From the NCBI RefSeq assembly GCF_004366075.1, contig NZ_SODU01000004.1, positions 554,839-618,838 on the forward strand: a stretch of DNA of 64,000 bases, read 5' to 3'. How positions within the stretch are numbered: position 1 is the stretch's first letter; the number at the start of each line of letters is the position of its first letter. The notes under the pieces are model-generated. The model ran no database searches. It worked only from the letters and a program-made list of their open reading frames with translations, and was not told the origin of the DNA. Made by a program: the position numbers and the translations under genes. Positions 8,355-16,865 of the stretch are shown piece after piece. This stretch comes from Kribbella pratensis (GTDB lineage Bacteria; Actinomycetota; Actinomycetes; Propionibacteriales; Kribbellaceae).

Positions 8355-8799
8355 GATATCCCAGTGCCGCGCACAGCGCGACCGTTCGTACGGCGTGTGC
8401 GATCTGCCACCGATCGCGTAGGCTCGCCCAGTCCGCCGGTGGATCCTGTGCTGTCCATCCCTGCTGTTCCAGGTTGATCGGACCGTTGACCACCACTGTG
8501 ACGACGACCGCGACCAGGATCAGGACCAGAGCGATGAGCGTCGGCCGCAGCAGCGCCCTGTCCGTCTTGTACGCCTGAACGACGAGCGTCACAACGGCGA
8601 TCAGCGTTGCCGCGAAGATCGCGCCGATGAACCAGGTGAAGTACTCGTACTCCGCCTGGCGCACAGCGACGTACTGCGGCCCGTCGAGCGACCGAAGCGC
8701 AAGCTCGAGCACGAGCACCGTGGCTGCCACCCCGACAAGGATTCCGCAGCACATCCGGCTTGCGACCCGAGCGATCCTGGTAACCGCTCCTGTCCGCAT
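8326..8799 (-). CDS. DUF1772 family membrane protein
   Basis: A 157-residue protein with four predicted membrane helices and the DUF1772 signature: a helix, then NGPINLEQQGW and RDRWQIAHAVRT near the C-terminus. The family includes anthrone oxygenase-like enzymes and many uncharacterised proteins. Start at 8799, where AAGGAG lies seven bases upstream. The gene is convergent with and overlaps the tetR 3' end. Confidence 0.75.
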   Translation of the reverse strand: MRTGAVTRIARVASRMCCGILVGVAATVLVLELALRSLDGPQYVAVRQAEYEYFTWFIGAIFAATLIAVVTLVVQAYKTDRALLRPTLIALVLILVAVVVTVVVNGPINLEQQGWTAQDPPADWASLRDRWQIAHAVRTVALCAALGYLTVRPRRRR

Positions 8800-8866
8800 C
8801 GCCGCTCTCCTTCGCCTCGACATCAGTCCTTGACTTGACGTCTGGACCGGTCGATGTGTGACACGC

Positions 8867-9799
8867 TCAGCGGCAACTCAGTTTGTACTCGTGGGAGGAC
8901 TCGGTGGAATTCGGGTGCTCGACGACCAGGGTCTCCTTGAAGCTGAACGCACCGGATGTCGCGGCGGGATCGACGGTGGTTTCGACCACTTTCGTGGCAG
9001 CTGAGGCGAACTCGACGGTGACCGGCTTCGAGTCCGTCGTCAGCTTGGACTCCCAGTGGTACGTCACGGTCGCGGCGTCGTCGGTCGTGATCCTCGCCTG
9101 CACGGTGATGGGTCGAGTGCAGTCGACCGCTGTCGACTCGAGCTCCACGAGATCGACTTCGGTCACCGGTCCGCCACGTCCGCGGAGCAGCAGAGCCCAA
9201 ACGGCTGCCGAGACAGCGATGGCCACGACGACGACCAGGACAAGGTTCCGACTGACTATCGGGGACGGTCTGGCGGCCACGGCCACCGGTTCGGGCGTTT
9301 CCGTTCCTGGATCGACGAGGTGAGCGGGCGTGGTCGAGAGCACCAGCTCGGGGATCGACCGCAGGACGAACGGCCGGGAGATCTCCCGCTCGAACGCCGA
9401 CTCGGCGGCCAGGAAGCGCCGGTAGGTCGCGACCGCCTCCGCTCGTGCGGCGGCGAGGTCGGCGTCGTCCACCTCGCCGATCGAGCCGCCTCGCAGCACG
9501 AACCCGTACAACAGCTCCAACGGCCGGCCGAACTGGTCGGTCGCCGGCCCGGACAACCATCCGATATCGCCGGCCCCGAGCCGTTCACTTCGAGACACGA
9601 GTACGACGTCACCCGCCACCAGCCCGTGGACCGGGGTGATCGCCACGCCGGACTCGCCACCGGTGGCCTGGTCGAGTACGCCGTACTCGTTGCTCTCAGC
9701 AAGAAAATCCGGGACGAGCAGCGGCTGGTACCCCTGCTGCCGGCCACGGGCGACCAGGAACGTCCAGCCGTACGGCGGTGAATCGGGCACCGTGGTCAC
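8867..9799 (-). CDS. Membrane-anchored third component of the caspase operon
   Basis: A 310-residue protein of unknown family. Residues 1-145 form a soluble domain opening MTTVPDSPPYGWTFLVARGR; a single membrane helix lies at about 185-206; the last 100 residues form an Ig-like beta domain with two cysteines (in VDCTRP and at the end, KLSCR) that could pair outside the cell. The start overlaps the caspase gene stop as ATGA, so it is translated together with it. The layout suggests a cytoplasmic interaction domain linked across the membrane to an external beta domain, perhaps a sensor or anchor for the caspase-GTPase protein (inference). Confidence 0.7.
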   Translation of the reverse strand: MTTVPDSPPYGWTFLVARGRQQGYQPLLVPDFLAESNEYGVLDQATGGESGVAITPVHGLVAGDVVLVSRSERLGAGDIGWLSGPATDQFGRPLELLYGFVLRGGSIGEVDDADLAAARAEAVATYRRFLAAESAFEREISRPFVLRSIPELVLSTTPAHLVDPGTETPEPVAVAARPSPIVSRNLVLVVVVAIAVSAAVWALLLRGRGGPVTEVDLVELESTAVDCTRPITVQARITTDDAATVTYHWESKLTTDSKPVTVEFASAATKVVETTVDPAATSGAFSFKETLVVEHPNSTESSHEYKLSCR

Positions 9800-12700
9800 C
9801 GTCCACCGAGCCGGGAAGCGGGCAACCGTTCCTCGAGCCGCTGCAAGTCCGCGGCGAACTCGCCCAGCACGCGCGCACGGGCCAGCTCGACAGTCGCCGC
9901 CTGGCGCCGGGCGTCGCGTCGTTGCTCACCCACCGCCCTCGCCTCGTCCGTCGGCATACCCGCCATCCAGTCGAGAAACATCCCGACGACCTCACGCCCG
10001 GCCGACCCACCGACGACGTCCTGAAGCCTCCGGCCCAGCGTCGCGCCGGCCGGGAGATTCAGGAACGCCGTCATCGAGAACCGTGGCTCGTGCCGGGATC
10101 TGGCGTCCGCGGCGAGCTGTTGACGAGTGGCCGGATCGAGAGACTGCTCCACTTGCCGGAACAGGTCCGGAAGGATCGCGGTGAGCGGCACCTCGACGTT
10201 GGCCGGGTGGAGTTGGCCGTTCGGAAGCTTCAGGATCCGGCCGTCGGTGTCCATCTGGGCGAAGTCCGGGCCGACCGCGCTGACCGGGATCAGCCGGATG
10301 ATCCGCCCCTCCCAGCTGTGCGTCTCGACGAGCGCGTTCAGCTGGGCAGTGTTCATCAGGGCATCGCGGACGAGGCTGAGCCGGAGGTTGTCATCGGCAT
10401 CGACCGGCTCACCGAACCCGCGGATCAGGTCCCACTTGGTGAGAACGAAGTGGATCGGGCAGGTGGCGCCGGCCATCATTCCGGTCATCGGCTGGATCGA
10501 GCTGCGGAAGTAGCGTTGTCCGGCAGGTTCGCCGCGGAGGAACTGGAGGACCCGGTAGCCGTCCAGCATGCCGAGCAGCCCGTGGGCATTGCGGATCCGT
10601 GCTTCCAGATCGCTGAGGCCGGTCGAACCCGCTGCCTGCTGGGTTTCCAGCAGTTCGCCCGCATAGTCGAGATAGCTGATCGTGAACACCTGATGCTTGG
10701 TGCCACGGTCGAACGACATGCAGTCGAAGACGAGCTCCCGGGTCTCGCCCGTGCGCGTTCCCCGCGGCCACGGCTCGGCGGTGTCGCTCACCTCGTCGAA
10801 CACCTTGCTGAGATAGATCCGCTGCGCGGCGGCCGTCTCCAGGAAGTACGAGCGAGTGGCGGTCGGAACGTTCACGGTGTGGAACATGCTCGACAGATAG
10901 ACCGTCTTCCCCGACCCGGCGATGCCCAGGGCAACAACCCGGAAGTGCGGCATGGGGACCTGGCGGGCGGTGGCGGGCGGGGCAGCAGGTCGTCCGACCG
11001 GGGTTGCCTCGGCCACCGCGAAGACACGCTCCCGGAGCACGAAGGCGTGGATGCTGGCGGCGACGATCAACAGGATCAGGATCGCCGGGACGTTCAGTGC
11101 GAGGAATGCGACCAGGAGCGCGGCGTAACCGGCCGCGGCCAGCCACAGGGCGGCGTTCTTCAGTCGTACGGCGGCGTGAACGAAGGGCACGAAGGCCAGC
11201 AAACCCAACGACAGCAGGGGAATGAGCGCCCACAGGATCGAGCCGATCTCACGCCCGCCACTCCGCTGCGCGGCGACTGGCTGAGCCGTCGGCGGCGGCG
11301 CACCGCTTTCGACAGGACGTGGCTGGACCGGTTCGGTAGGACGAACCCCCGCCGGAGCCGTCCGAGCAGGATCCGGGTGCGGCCGGCCCGGCCTCGGAGC
11401 GGCAGCTGACACGCTCGCAGCCGGAGCCACTTGCGGCTCGGTAGGCGCTGGGCCCGGAGCGGGCTCGGTCGTTGCAACAGGTGCGCCACTCACAGCTGGC
11501 GCGTCCTGCACAGTCGGCGTCTCCTCCGTGGCCCGCACCTGCTCCCCCACCGATGGCGCCTGCGCGGACGGCAGATCCTCCGCAGCCGGTGGTTCCTCTG
11601 CGGACGGCACGTCCGCCGGAGCCGGTGGTTCCTCTGCGGACGGCACGTCCGCCGGAGCCGGTGGTTCCTCTGCGGACGGCACGTCCGCCGGAGCCGGTGG
11701 TTTCTGAGCGGGCGGCACGTCCTTCGCGGCCGGTGGTTCCTCGGCGGTCGGTGGTTCCTCGGGTGCCGCCAGCTGTTCGGCCGGGAGGACGGTCACGGTT
11801 ACCGGGAGGTCGACTTCGCCGGTAGGGCCTTTGAGATTAAGGGTTCCGGTCCGGGTGGCACGGGTGTCGACGGAGATATCGAGGCCCTCGGGTGTCTCTT
11901 CGACGTGGATCCAGTCGTCCGATGCGTGCGGCGTACAGATCCTCGCGACCGGCGGGCCGAGCAACTGGAGAACGAGGTGCGGCGGCTCCGCGCCCGAAAC
12001 GACCGGCTCGAACCGCAGCGCCGTCGCACTGGGACGGAGGGTCGCCTCCCGGACGGCCGCTTGCGCGGGCTCAGCGACGTACTGGATATCCGTCCGCGCG
12101 ATCTCCACCAGCGCTTCGTGCGCCCCGACCGCCGCCGGCAAATTCTCGCTGAGCAGTCGCGACCGCAACTCACTGACCGCGCCAAGACGCGAGAACATGT
12201 TCGCGTCGGTCATCGCGGCCTGCAGATCCGCCGGAATCGGCTGTGGTTTGATCCGCCGCCGGCGACTTCTGGCCAGGTACAGCTCACCCTGCATCTCCAC
12301 GTCCCGGCTGGGCGTCTGGTGCGGCGTCTGCGCACGAACCCGATCGAACACGTAGTCGTACAGCTCGTTCAGCGACACCCAACCGTCCTCGTCCCGGTCG
12401 GCGTCACCGGTCGCGAGCCCCTCCACCAGCGCGGTCGTGAACACGGACGGACGGCTGCTGTGGTCGTCGGCGAGCTCGTCGCCTTCGAACGCGTACTCGA
12501 TCGAGTTCGACGCGGTGATGACCGCCCGACCCCGACCGCCGCCGACCCGATTGCCCGGAAAACTGTCCAGGACGTTGACATCTCCGGTCGACCGGACCGC
12601 GACGCCCTTGCCGAACGCCCCGCCGTAGCAGCAGTCCAGGAGCAGTACGACGCTGCGCGACCGGCTCGCCTGCATGCACCGCCGTACGAAGTCCGCCGAG

Positions 12701-13023
12701 ATCGCGGTGGAACTCAGCCGGTTCGGCCGGGTGTTCCGGGCGGCGAAGAACAGTTCGCCCGACTCGCTCTTCAGGCCGTGGCACGAGAAGTGCAGCAACA
12801 GCACGTCGTCCGGCTGACTCTCCGCGAGCAGGTCCTCGATCCGCGTCTGGATGACGTACGACGGTTCGTTGCGAACCGTCTCTACGTCGAAGGCGCCGAT
12901 CTGCCCGTCGCCGAGAACCCGCCCGAGCGCCTCGGCATCGGCGGCCGGCGACCTCAGATGCCGAAGCCCGTCGTGGTCGTACTCGTCGTTCGCGACGATC
13001 AGGGCTCTGCGCCGACCGTCCAT
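9796..13023 (-). CDS. Caspase-like protease fused to membrane helices and GTPase
   Basis: A 1075-residue multidomain protein. Residues 1-250 are a caspase (C14) domain: His82 in HFSCHG and Cys132 in LLDCCYGG are the catalytic pair. An EF-hand loop (DRDEDGWVSLNE, 209-220) lies in the domain. A helical HEAT-like stretch (265-335) and an Ig/BACON-like beta domain (about 330-413) follow. Residues 418-490 are Pro/Glu/Ala repeats, then a Pro-rich linker. Hydrophobic helices span 594-664. A TRAFAC-like GTPase ends the protein: P-loop GIAGSGKT (700-707), Walker B-like LDYAGE, and TKWD (862-865). The start shares one base with the EACC1 stop (TAATG). Known families with this layout act as NTP-controlled suicide proteases. 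Confidence 0.85.
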   Translation of the reverse strand: MDGRRRALIVANDEYDHDGLRHLRSPAADAEALGRVLGDGQIGAFDVETVRNEPSYVIQTRIEDLLAESQPDDVLLLHFSCHGLKSESGELFFAARNTRPNRLSSTAISADFVRRCMQASRSRSVVLLLDCCYGGAFGKGVAVRSTGDVNVLDSFPGNRVGGGRGRAVITASNSIEYAFEGDELADDHSSRPSVFTTALVEGLATGDADRDEDGWVSLNELYDYVFDRVRAQTPHQTPSRDVEMQGELYLARSRRRRIKPQPIPADLQAAMTDANMFSRLGAVSELRSRLLSENLPAAVGAHEALVEIARTDIQYVAEPAQAAVREATLRPSATALRFEPVVSGAEPPHLVLQLLGPPVARICTPHASDDWIHVEETPEGLDISVDTRATRTGTLNLKGPTGEVDLPVTVTVLPAEQLAAPEEPPTAEEPPAAKDVPPAQKPPAPADVPSAEEPPAPADVPSAEEPPAPADVPSAEEPPAAEDLPSAQAPSVGEQVRATEETPTVQDAPAVSGAPVATTEPAPGPAPTEPQVAPAASVSAAAPRPGRPHPDPARTAPAGVRPTEPVQPRPVESGAPPPTAQPVAAQRSGGREIGSILWALIPLLSLGLLAFVPFVHAAVRLKNAALWLAAAGYAALLVAFLALNVPAILILLIVAASIHAFVLRERVFAVAEATPVGRPAAPPATARQVPMPHFRVVALGIAGSGKTVYLSSMFHTVNVPTATRSYFLETAAAQRIYLSKVFDEVSDTAEPWPRGTRTGETRELVFDCMSFDRGTKHQVFTISYLDYAGELLETQQAAGSTGLSDLEARIRNAHGLLGMLDGYRVLQFLRGEPAGQRYFRSSIQPMTGMMAGATCPIHFVLTKWDLIRGFGEPVDADDNLRLSLVRDALMNTAQLNALVETHSWEGRIIRLIPVSAVGPDFAQMDTDGRILKLPNGQLHPANVEVPLTAILPDLFRQVEQSLDPATRQQLAADARSRHEPRFSMTAFLNLPAGATLGRRLQDVVGGSAGREVVGMFLDWMAGMPTDEARAVGEQRRDARRQAATVELARARVLGEFAADLQRLEERLPASRLGGR
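11591..11698 (-). repeat. Three perfect 36-bp tandem repeats in the caspase gene
   Basis: The unit that begins ggttcctctgcggacggcac on the plus strand occurs three times without a mismatch at 11591, 11627 and 11663, with diverged partial copies on both sides. It encodes the 12-residue PAPADVPSAEEP module of the linker. Identity at the DNA level means recent expansion, so linker length probably varies between strains. Confidence 0.9.
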
Positions 13024-13412
13024 TACTTGCCCCCGGGATCGGCGTGCCTGCTCACGAACAACTCGATCAGTCGCGTCTGCTCCGGGGCACTCACCTCCGA
13101 GAGCTCCAGTACGTCGCCGTCGAGCTCCAGCCGAACAGTCCGCTTGACGCCGTCGCCTCGCGCCAGCCAGTTCCTGATGACGGACACCACCTTGCGCACA
13201 CCCTCCGTGGCTTCGCTGAAGGTGACCAGCAACCCGCCGATCGCGAGGAACTCGAGCGCCCTCGTGCCTGGTGGCGGCTCCCCCGCCGGCAGCGCCGTGA
13301 CGTTGTCGACGTCCAGCTCCAGCAACTCCCGCCGCAGATAACCGGTCAGCTCGTCCAGACGCTCGGCATCCGCACCTGACTCGGCAAGCTGAACTTTCAG
13401 CTCCCCCACCAT
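13023..13412 (-). CDS. EACC1-like effector-associated constant component
   Basis: A 129-residue protein resembling the EACC1 family (effector-associated constant component 1): about 45 charged residues (LDELTGYLRRELLELDVDNVT), a hydrophobic helix in the middle (GTRALEFLAIGGLLVTFSEAT), then a beta-rich end containing KRTVRLELDGDVLELSEVS. In known systems EACC1 is the invariant small partner of changeable effector proteins such as caspases and trypsin-like proteases. It is the first gene of the operon, and its stop codon overlaps the caspase start (TAATG). I base the family on pattern and context, not a search. Confidence 0.75.
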   Translation of the reverse strand: MVGELKVQLAESGADAERLDELTGYLRRELLELDVDNVTALPAGEPPPGTRALEFLAIGGLLVTFSEATEGVRKVVSVIRNWLARGDGVKRTVRLELDGDVLELSEVSAPEQTRLIELFVSRHADPGGK

Positions 13413-13531
13413 GGGCCCCCTTGCCTCCCGGGCGACGACCGCGTTGCGAAGCCCCTCCCCACACGCGCTGTCACCTCTGTGTTACTCAGGCTAGACCTCC
13501 AGCCACCCGCACCGCTACGTCGAGCCGGCGC

Positions 13532-14407
13532 TTATCCCTTGACGCCTGAGGCGACGACGCTTCGGACGAAGTGGCGCTGGGCGAACAGGAAGATGAGGAG
13601 CGCGGGAAGGACGTAGAGGGCCGCGGCCGCTGCTTGCACCGTGGGGATCGCGTTGCCGTGCGGATCGCGGTACCAGGCGGTGATGGCGACCGACAACGTC
13701 GTGTGGTCGACGTCGAGCAGGAGCGCCGGCGCGATGTAGTCGCCCCAGGTCCAGATGAAGGACAGCAGGAACGACGTGATCAGCACCGGTCGCGACAGTG
13801 GCAGGAAGATCCGCAGGAAGATCCGCGTCCAGCCGCACCCGTCGATGATCGCGGCGTCTTCCAGTTCGCGCGGGATCGCGGCGAAGAACTGGCGGAACAA
13901 GAAGATCAGGTACGGCGACGCCGCGAAGCCCCACAGCACCCACGGCCAGTACGTGTTCACCAACCCGAGCTTCGAGAACAGGACGTACGTCGGCAGCAGC
14001 GTCAGGATCTGCGGCAGCATCATCGTCGACAGCAGGACGAGGAACAGCCCACGCTTGCCGCTGCCGCGGAGTCTGGCGAACCCGAATCCGACGGCGGCGC
14101 TGGAGGCGGTGACAAGTACGGCGTACATGGTCGACAGGAACAGTGAGTTGACGGCGTACGCCGGGAAGTTGATGTCTGTCAGCGCGTGGACGAAGTTCCC
14201 CCACTGCGCCTGCCGGGGCAGGATGTGCGTCGGCACGGCGGCCCACTCGTCCCGGGTCTTCAAGGCCGCCAGCAGCAACCAGACGAAGGGCCCGACGAAG
14301 AGCACCGCGAGTGCCATCAGCAGGACGTAGATCGCCCCCGCACTCAGACGGAGCTTGACCAGCGGCAGCCGGTGGACAGCGGCGGATGCGGTACGGCGGT
14401 CGTGCAC
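13532..14407 (-). CDS. Sugar ABC transporter permease, MalG type
   Basis: A 291-residue inner-membrane permease of the MalG/LacG group with about six helices. The EAA loop, which docks the ATPase, is RELEDAAIIDGCGWTRIFLR. The start is the GTG at 14407: AGGAG lies nine bases upstream and overlaps the stop of the preceding permease gene (TAGGAG). Together with the MalF-type permease and the binding protein it forms one importer; no ATPase is encoded nearby, so a shared MsiK-like ATPase is likely, as in other actinomycetes. The start is inside a longer unrelated open frame. Confidence 0.9.
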   Translation of the reverse strand: MHDRRTASAAVHRLPLVKLRLSAGAIYVLLMALAVLFVGPFVWLLLAALKTRDEWAAVPTHILPRQAQWGNFVHALTDINFPAYAVNSLFLSTMYAVLVTASSAAVGFGFARLRGSGKRGLFLVLLSTMMLPQILTLLPTYVLFSKLGLVNTYWPWVLWGFAASPYLIFLFRQFFAAIPRELEDAAIIDGCGWTRIFLRIFLPLSRPVLITSFLLSFIWTWGDYIAPALLLDVDHTTLSVAITAWYRDPHGNAIPTVQAAAAALYVLPALLIFLFAQRHFVRSVVASGVKG

Positions 14408-14418
14408 AGCACGTTCTC

Positions 14419-15342
14419 CTAACGGTCCGACTCGGTGTCGACCTCGTAGTGCACCCAGAGGCGACTGGATCGCTGGATGAGTAGCGTGAAGGCCAGGATC
14501 ACCAGGAAGAACACCCACAGCATCGCCGACCCGTATCCGAACCGGTTGCTGGTGAAGAACTCCTGATACACCTGCACCATGTACAAGTGAGTGCTCCGCG
14601 GCACCTGTCCTACCCCGGCGATGCTGTTGGTCTCGGCCAGCAACAGCGGCTGTACGACGATCTGGAACGTCGCGATCACCCCCGTCACCACCTGGAAGAA
14701 GATGACCGGGGAGATCATCGGAACCGTGATGTGCCGAAACACCCGCCACCGGCCCGCGCCGTCGACGACCGCCGCCTCCTCCAGCTCGGCCGGTACGCCC
14801 TGCAGCGCGGCCAGCATGATGACCATGCCGCCCCCGAGGCCCCACAGCGTCAGGATGATCAGCGCATAGAAGGCCATGGGATCTATCAGCCACACGATCG
14901 GCTTGATCCCGACGACGTGCAGAAGCGCGTTCGCGATGCCGGCGTCCCGGTTCAGGACAAGCTTCCACATGATCGCCATCGCCACCACCGGAACCACCGA
15001 CGGCAGGAAGAAGATCGTCCGCCACAGGCCGAGCGCCTTCAGCCGGCGGTTGAGCAGTACGGCGAGCCCGAGTGCGGCTGCGACGCTCAGCGGTACGGCG
15101 ATTGCCGTGTAGGCGATCGTGCGCAGCAGAGCGTGCCACGCCTCGCTGTCGCCGAAGAGTTCGGTGTAGTTGCGGATCCCGACCCATCGCCAGCGCGGTG
15201 AGCTGCCGTCGAAGTTCGTCAAGCTCATCCCGAACGCATAGCCCAGCGGCACCACGGTGAGCAGGAGGAAGCCGAGCACCCAGGGCGAGACGAACAGGTA
15301 GAAGGATCGGTTCGAGTACCGCGACCAGCTGGTTCGGGCCAT
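14419..15342 (-). CDS. Sugar ABC transporter permease, MalF type
   Basis: A 307-residue permease with six membrane helices. Its EAA loop reads PAELEEAAVVDGAGRWRVFR. The N-terminus (WSRYSNRSFYLFVSPWVLGF) is characteristic of MalF/LacF-type subunits. It lies seven bases after the binding-protein gene and leads into the second permease, so the three form one operon read leftward from the promoter region at 16720-16866. The substrate is probably a galactoside or related oligosaccharide, judging from the divergent GH42 gene (inference). Confidence 0.92.
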   Translation of the reverse strand: MARTSWSRYSNRSFYLFVSPWVLGFLLLTVVPLGYAFGMSLTNFDGSSPRWRWVGIRNYTELFGDSEAWHALLRTIAYTAIAVPLSVAAALGLAVLLNRRLKALGLWRTIFFLPSVVPVVAMAIMWKLVLNRDAGIANALLHVVGIKPIVWLIDPMAFYALIILTLWGLGGGMVIMLAALQGVPAELEEAAVVDGAGRWRVFRHITVPMISPVIFFQVVTGVIATFQIVVQPLLLAETNSIAGVGQVPRSTHLYMVQVYQEFFTSNRFGYGSAMLWVFFLVILAFTLLIQRSSRLWVHYEVDTESDR

Positions 15343-15349
15343 GTCGCGG

Positions 15350-16720
15350 TCAGCCGATCTGCTCTTTGCCCTGCTTGAGCACCTTGTTGACGTCGTCGGT
15401 GATCGCCTTGCAGGCGGCGTCGACCGTCGCCTGCTTCTTGATCGCTCTCTGCAGGTGCTTGTCCAGCGTGAGGTTCCAGGTATCCACGGTCGCGTACGGC
15501 GAGTCCGGCAGCGGCGCGCTGAACTGCAGCTCGTTCTGCGCCGTCTTGTACGCCTGCTTCTGGTACGGCAGATCCTGCGGCAGCTTCGGCAGCAGCGACT
15601 TCAAGGCAGGCAGGCCCCAGCCGCTCTTCGCGCGCTCCTCGGCAGGAGGCCCCGCCATGAAGTACTCCATCAGTTTCCACGCCTCGTCCTTGTGCTTCGA
15701 CTTGGCGGGAATCCAGGCACCCATACCGGCGTACGTCGGACTCACCCGGTGATCCCCCATCACGGGCGCCGGCGCCATCCGGATCACCGGATGCAGAGCG
15801 GTCTCCTTGACGAAGTTGCCGCCGTACCAGTAGCCGTCCTGGCTGATCGCCATCCGTTTCGCCATGAAGGTGGACAGGTCGGCGCCGTCCGGCAGCGGAT
15901 CGAGCGAGGACGGCCCGACGCCGGCCTGCGCGAAGTCGACGTACCACGCCACCGCCCGGCGGGCAGCCGCGCTGGTGAAGTCCGTCTCGGTCAGGTCGCC
16001 GTTGTAGATCTGTCCGCCCTGCTGCAGGATCATCGTCGCGAGCGGGGCGAACAGGTTCCACGCCCACTCCACTCCCAGGCCGTAGACCTTCGTCTTGCCG
16101 CCCTGCCTGCTGGTCAGCTTCTTGCCCACCGCAAGCAAGTCGTCGTAGCCGATCGGCTCGGTCTCGCTCAGGTGCGGGGACTTCGCCTGGTCGAACAGCT
16201 GGGCGTTGTACCACAGCGTCGCGTCCTGACTCCAGTCCTTCACGATCCCGTAGTACGAGCCCTGACCGATCTTGCTGCCGTCCCAGCGGAAGCTGTCGTT
16301 GACTCCCAGCAGATCGTCCTTCTTGAGCACCTGACTCTTCTCGAGGTACGGCGTCAGATCGGTCGCCAGCCCGCGCGCGTTGACGTTGGCGCTGCCGACG
16401 GCCGCACCGCGGACGAAGTCCGGTGGAGTGCCGGACGCGAGCATCGCGTTCAGCCGCGTGGCGTCGGTCTGCAGGAAGTTGATCCTGATCCCGGGATTCT
16501 TCGCCTCGAAGTCCGCGATGTGGTCCTTGGTCAGCTCGTTGTTGTTGTACATCACGGTCAGCGTGACGGTGCTCCCGCCGCCTCCGCCGCCGTTGCCGGG
16601 CGAGCTGCCCGACGAGTTGGCGTTGCAGCCGCTCAGCAGTCCCCCGGCGGCCGCGCCGCCGACGACAGCGGATGCCCCGCCGAGCAGTCGCCGCCTGCTG
16701 ATCCGCGCCGATCCGTTCAT
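15350..16720 (-). CDS. Extracellular sugar-binding lipoprotein, Tat-exported
   Basis: A 456-residue family-1 solute-binding protein. The signal region has a twin-arginine motif (ISRRRLLGG, residues 7-15) and a lipobox LLSGC with Cys32 as the lipidated residue; both occur together in actinomycete sugar-binding proteins. A Ser/Gly-rich linker (33-50) leads into the binding domain (VTLTVMYNNNELTKDHIADF). It delivers ligand to the two permeases downstream. The operon is divergent from the GH42 gene, and a CebR-like box lies 29 bases upstream of this start. Confidence 0.92.
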   Translation of the reverse strand: MNGSARISRRRLLGGASAVVGGAAAGGLLSGCNANSSGSSPGNGGGGGGSTVTLTVMYNNNELTKDHIADFEAKNPGIRINFLQTDATRLNAMLASGTPPDFVRGAAVGSANVNARGLATDLTPYLEKSQVLKKDDLLGVNDSFRWDGSKIGQGSYYGIVKDWSQDATLWYNAQLFDQAKSPHLSETEPIGYDDLLAVGKKLTSRQGGKTKVYGLGVEWAWNLFAPLATMILQQGGQIYNGDLTETDFTSAAARRAVAWYVDFAQAGVGPSSLDPLPDGADLSTFMAKRMAISQDGYWYGGNFVKETALHPVIRMAPAPVMGDHRVSPTYAGMGAWIPAKSKHKDEAWKLMEYFMAGPPAEERAKSGWGLPALKSLLPKLPQDLPYQKQAYKTAQNELQFSAPLPDSPYATVDTWNLTLDKHLQRAIKKQATVDAACKAITDDVNKVLKQGKEQIG

Positions 16721-16748
16721 CCCGACCTCCTCAGTCCGCGCTCCTGAC

Positions 16749-16762
16749 TGGGAGCGCTCACA
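16749..16762. promoter_or_regulatory. CebR/LacI-like operator, importer side
   Basis: TGGGAGCGCTCACA differs at one base from the palindrome TGGGAGCGCTCCCA, the known recognition sequence of CebR, a LacI-family sugar regulator in Streptomyces. It sits 29 bases before the binding-protein start. The LacI gene at 18896 is the likely binder. Confidence 0.7.
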
Positions 16763-16835
16763 GTTTGTTGGCCGTCCATACCGCTGTCAATAGCTCGAAA
16801 ACCTCGGATCCTCATGTCATGATGAGTGCCGTTTC

Positions 16836-16849
16836 TGTTCGCGCTCCCA
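16836..16849. promoter_or_regulatory. CebR/LacI-like operator, galactosidase side
   Basis: TGTTCGCGCTCCCA keeps 11 of 14 bases of the CebR palindrome, with an intact right half. It lies 17 bases before the GH42 start codon, where a bound repressor would block transcription. Its centre is 87 bases from the other box, close to eight helical turns. Confidence 0.55.
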
Positions 16850-16865
16850 GATCGGACACCTGTCG

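Noticed and set aside
11431..13341. Open frame of 636 codons antisense to the caspase gene
   Set aside because: Translation is Arg-rich and repetitive (mirror of the Pro/Glu/Ala repeats); the caspase frame has catalytic and GTPase motifs.
13532..15187. 551-codon frame covering both permease genes
   Set aside because: Only its last 291 codons are the MalG-type permease; the earlier part is a shadow of the MalF-type gene.
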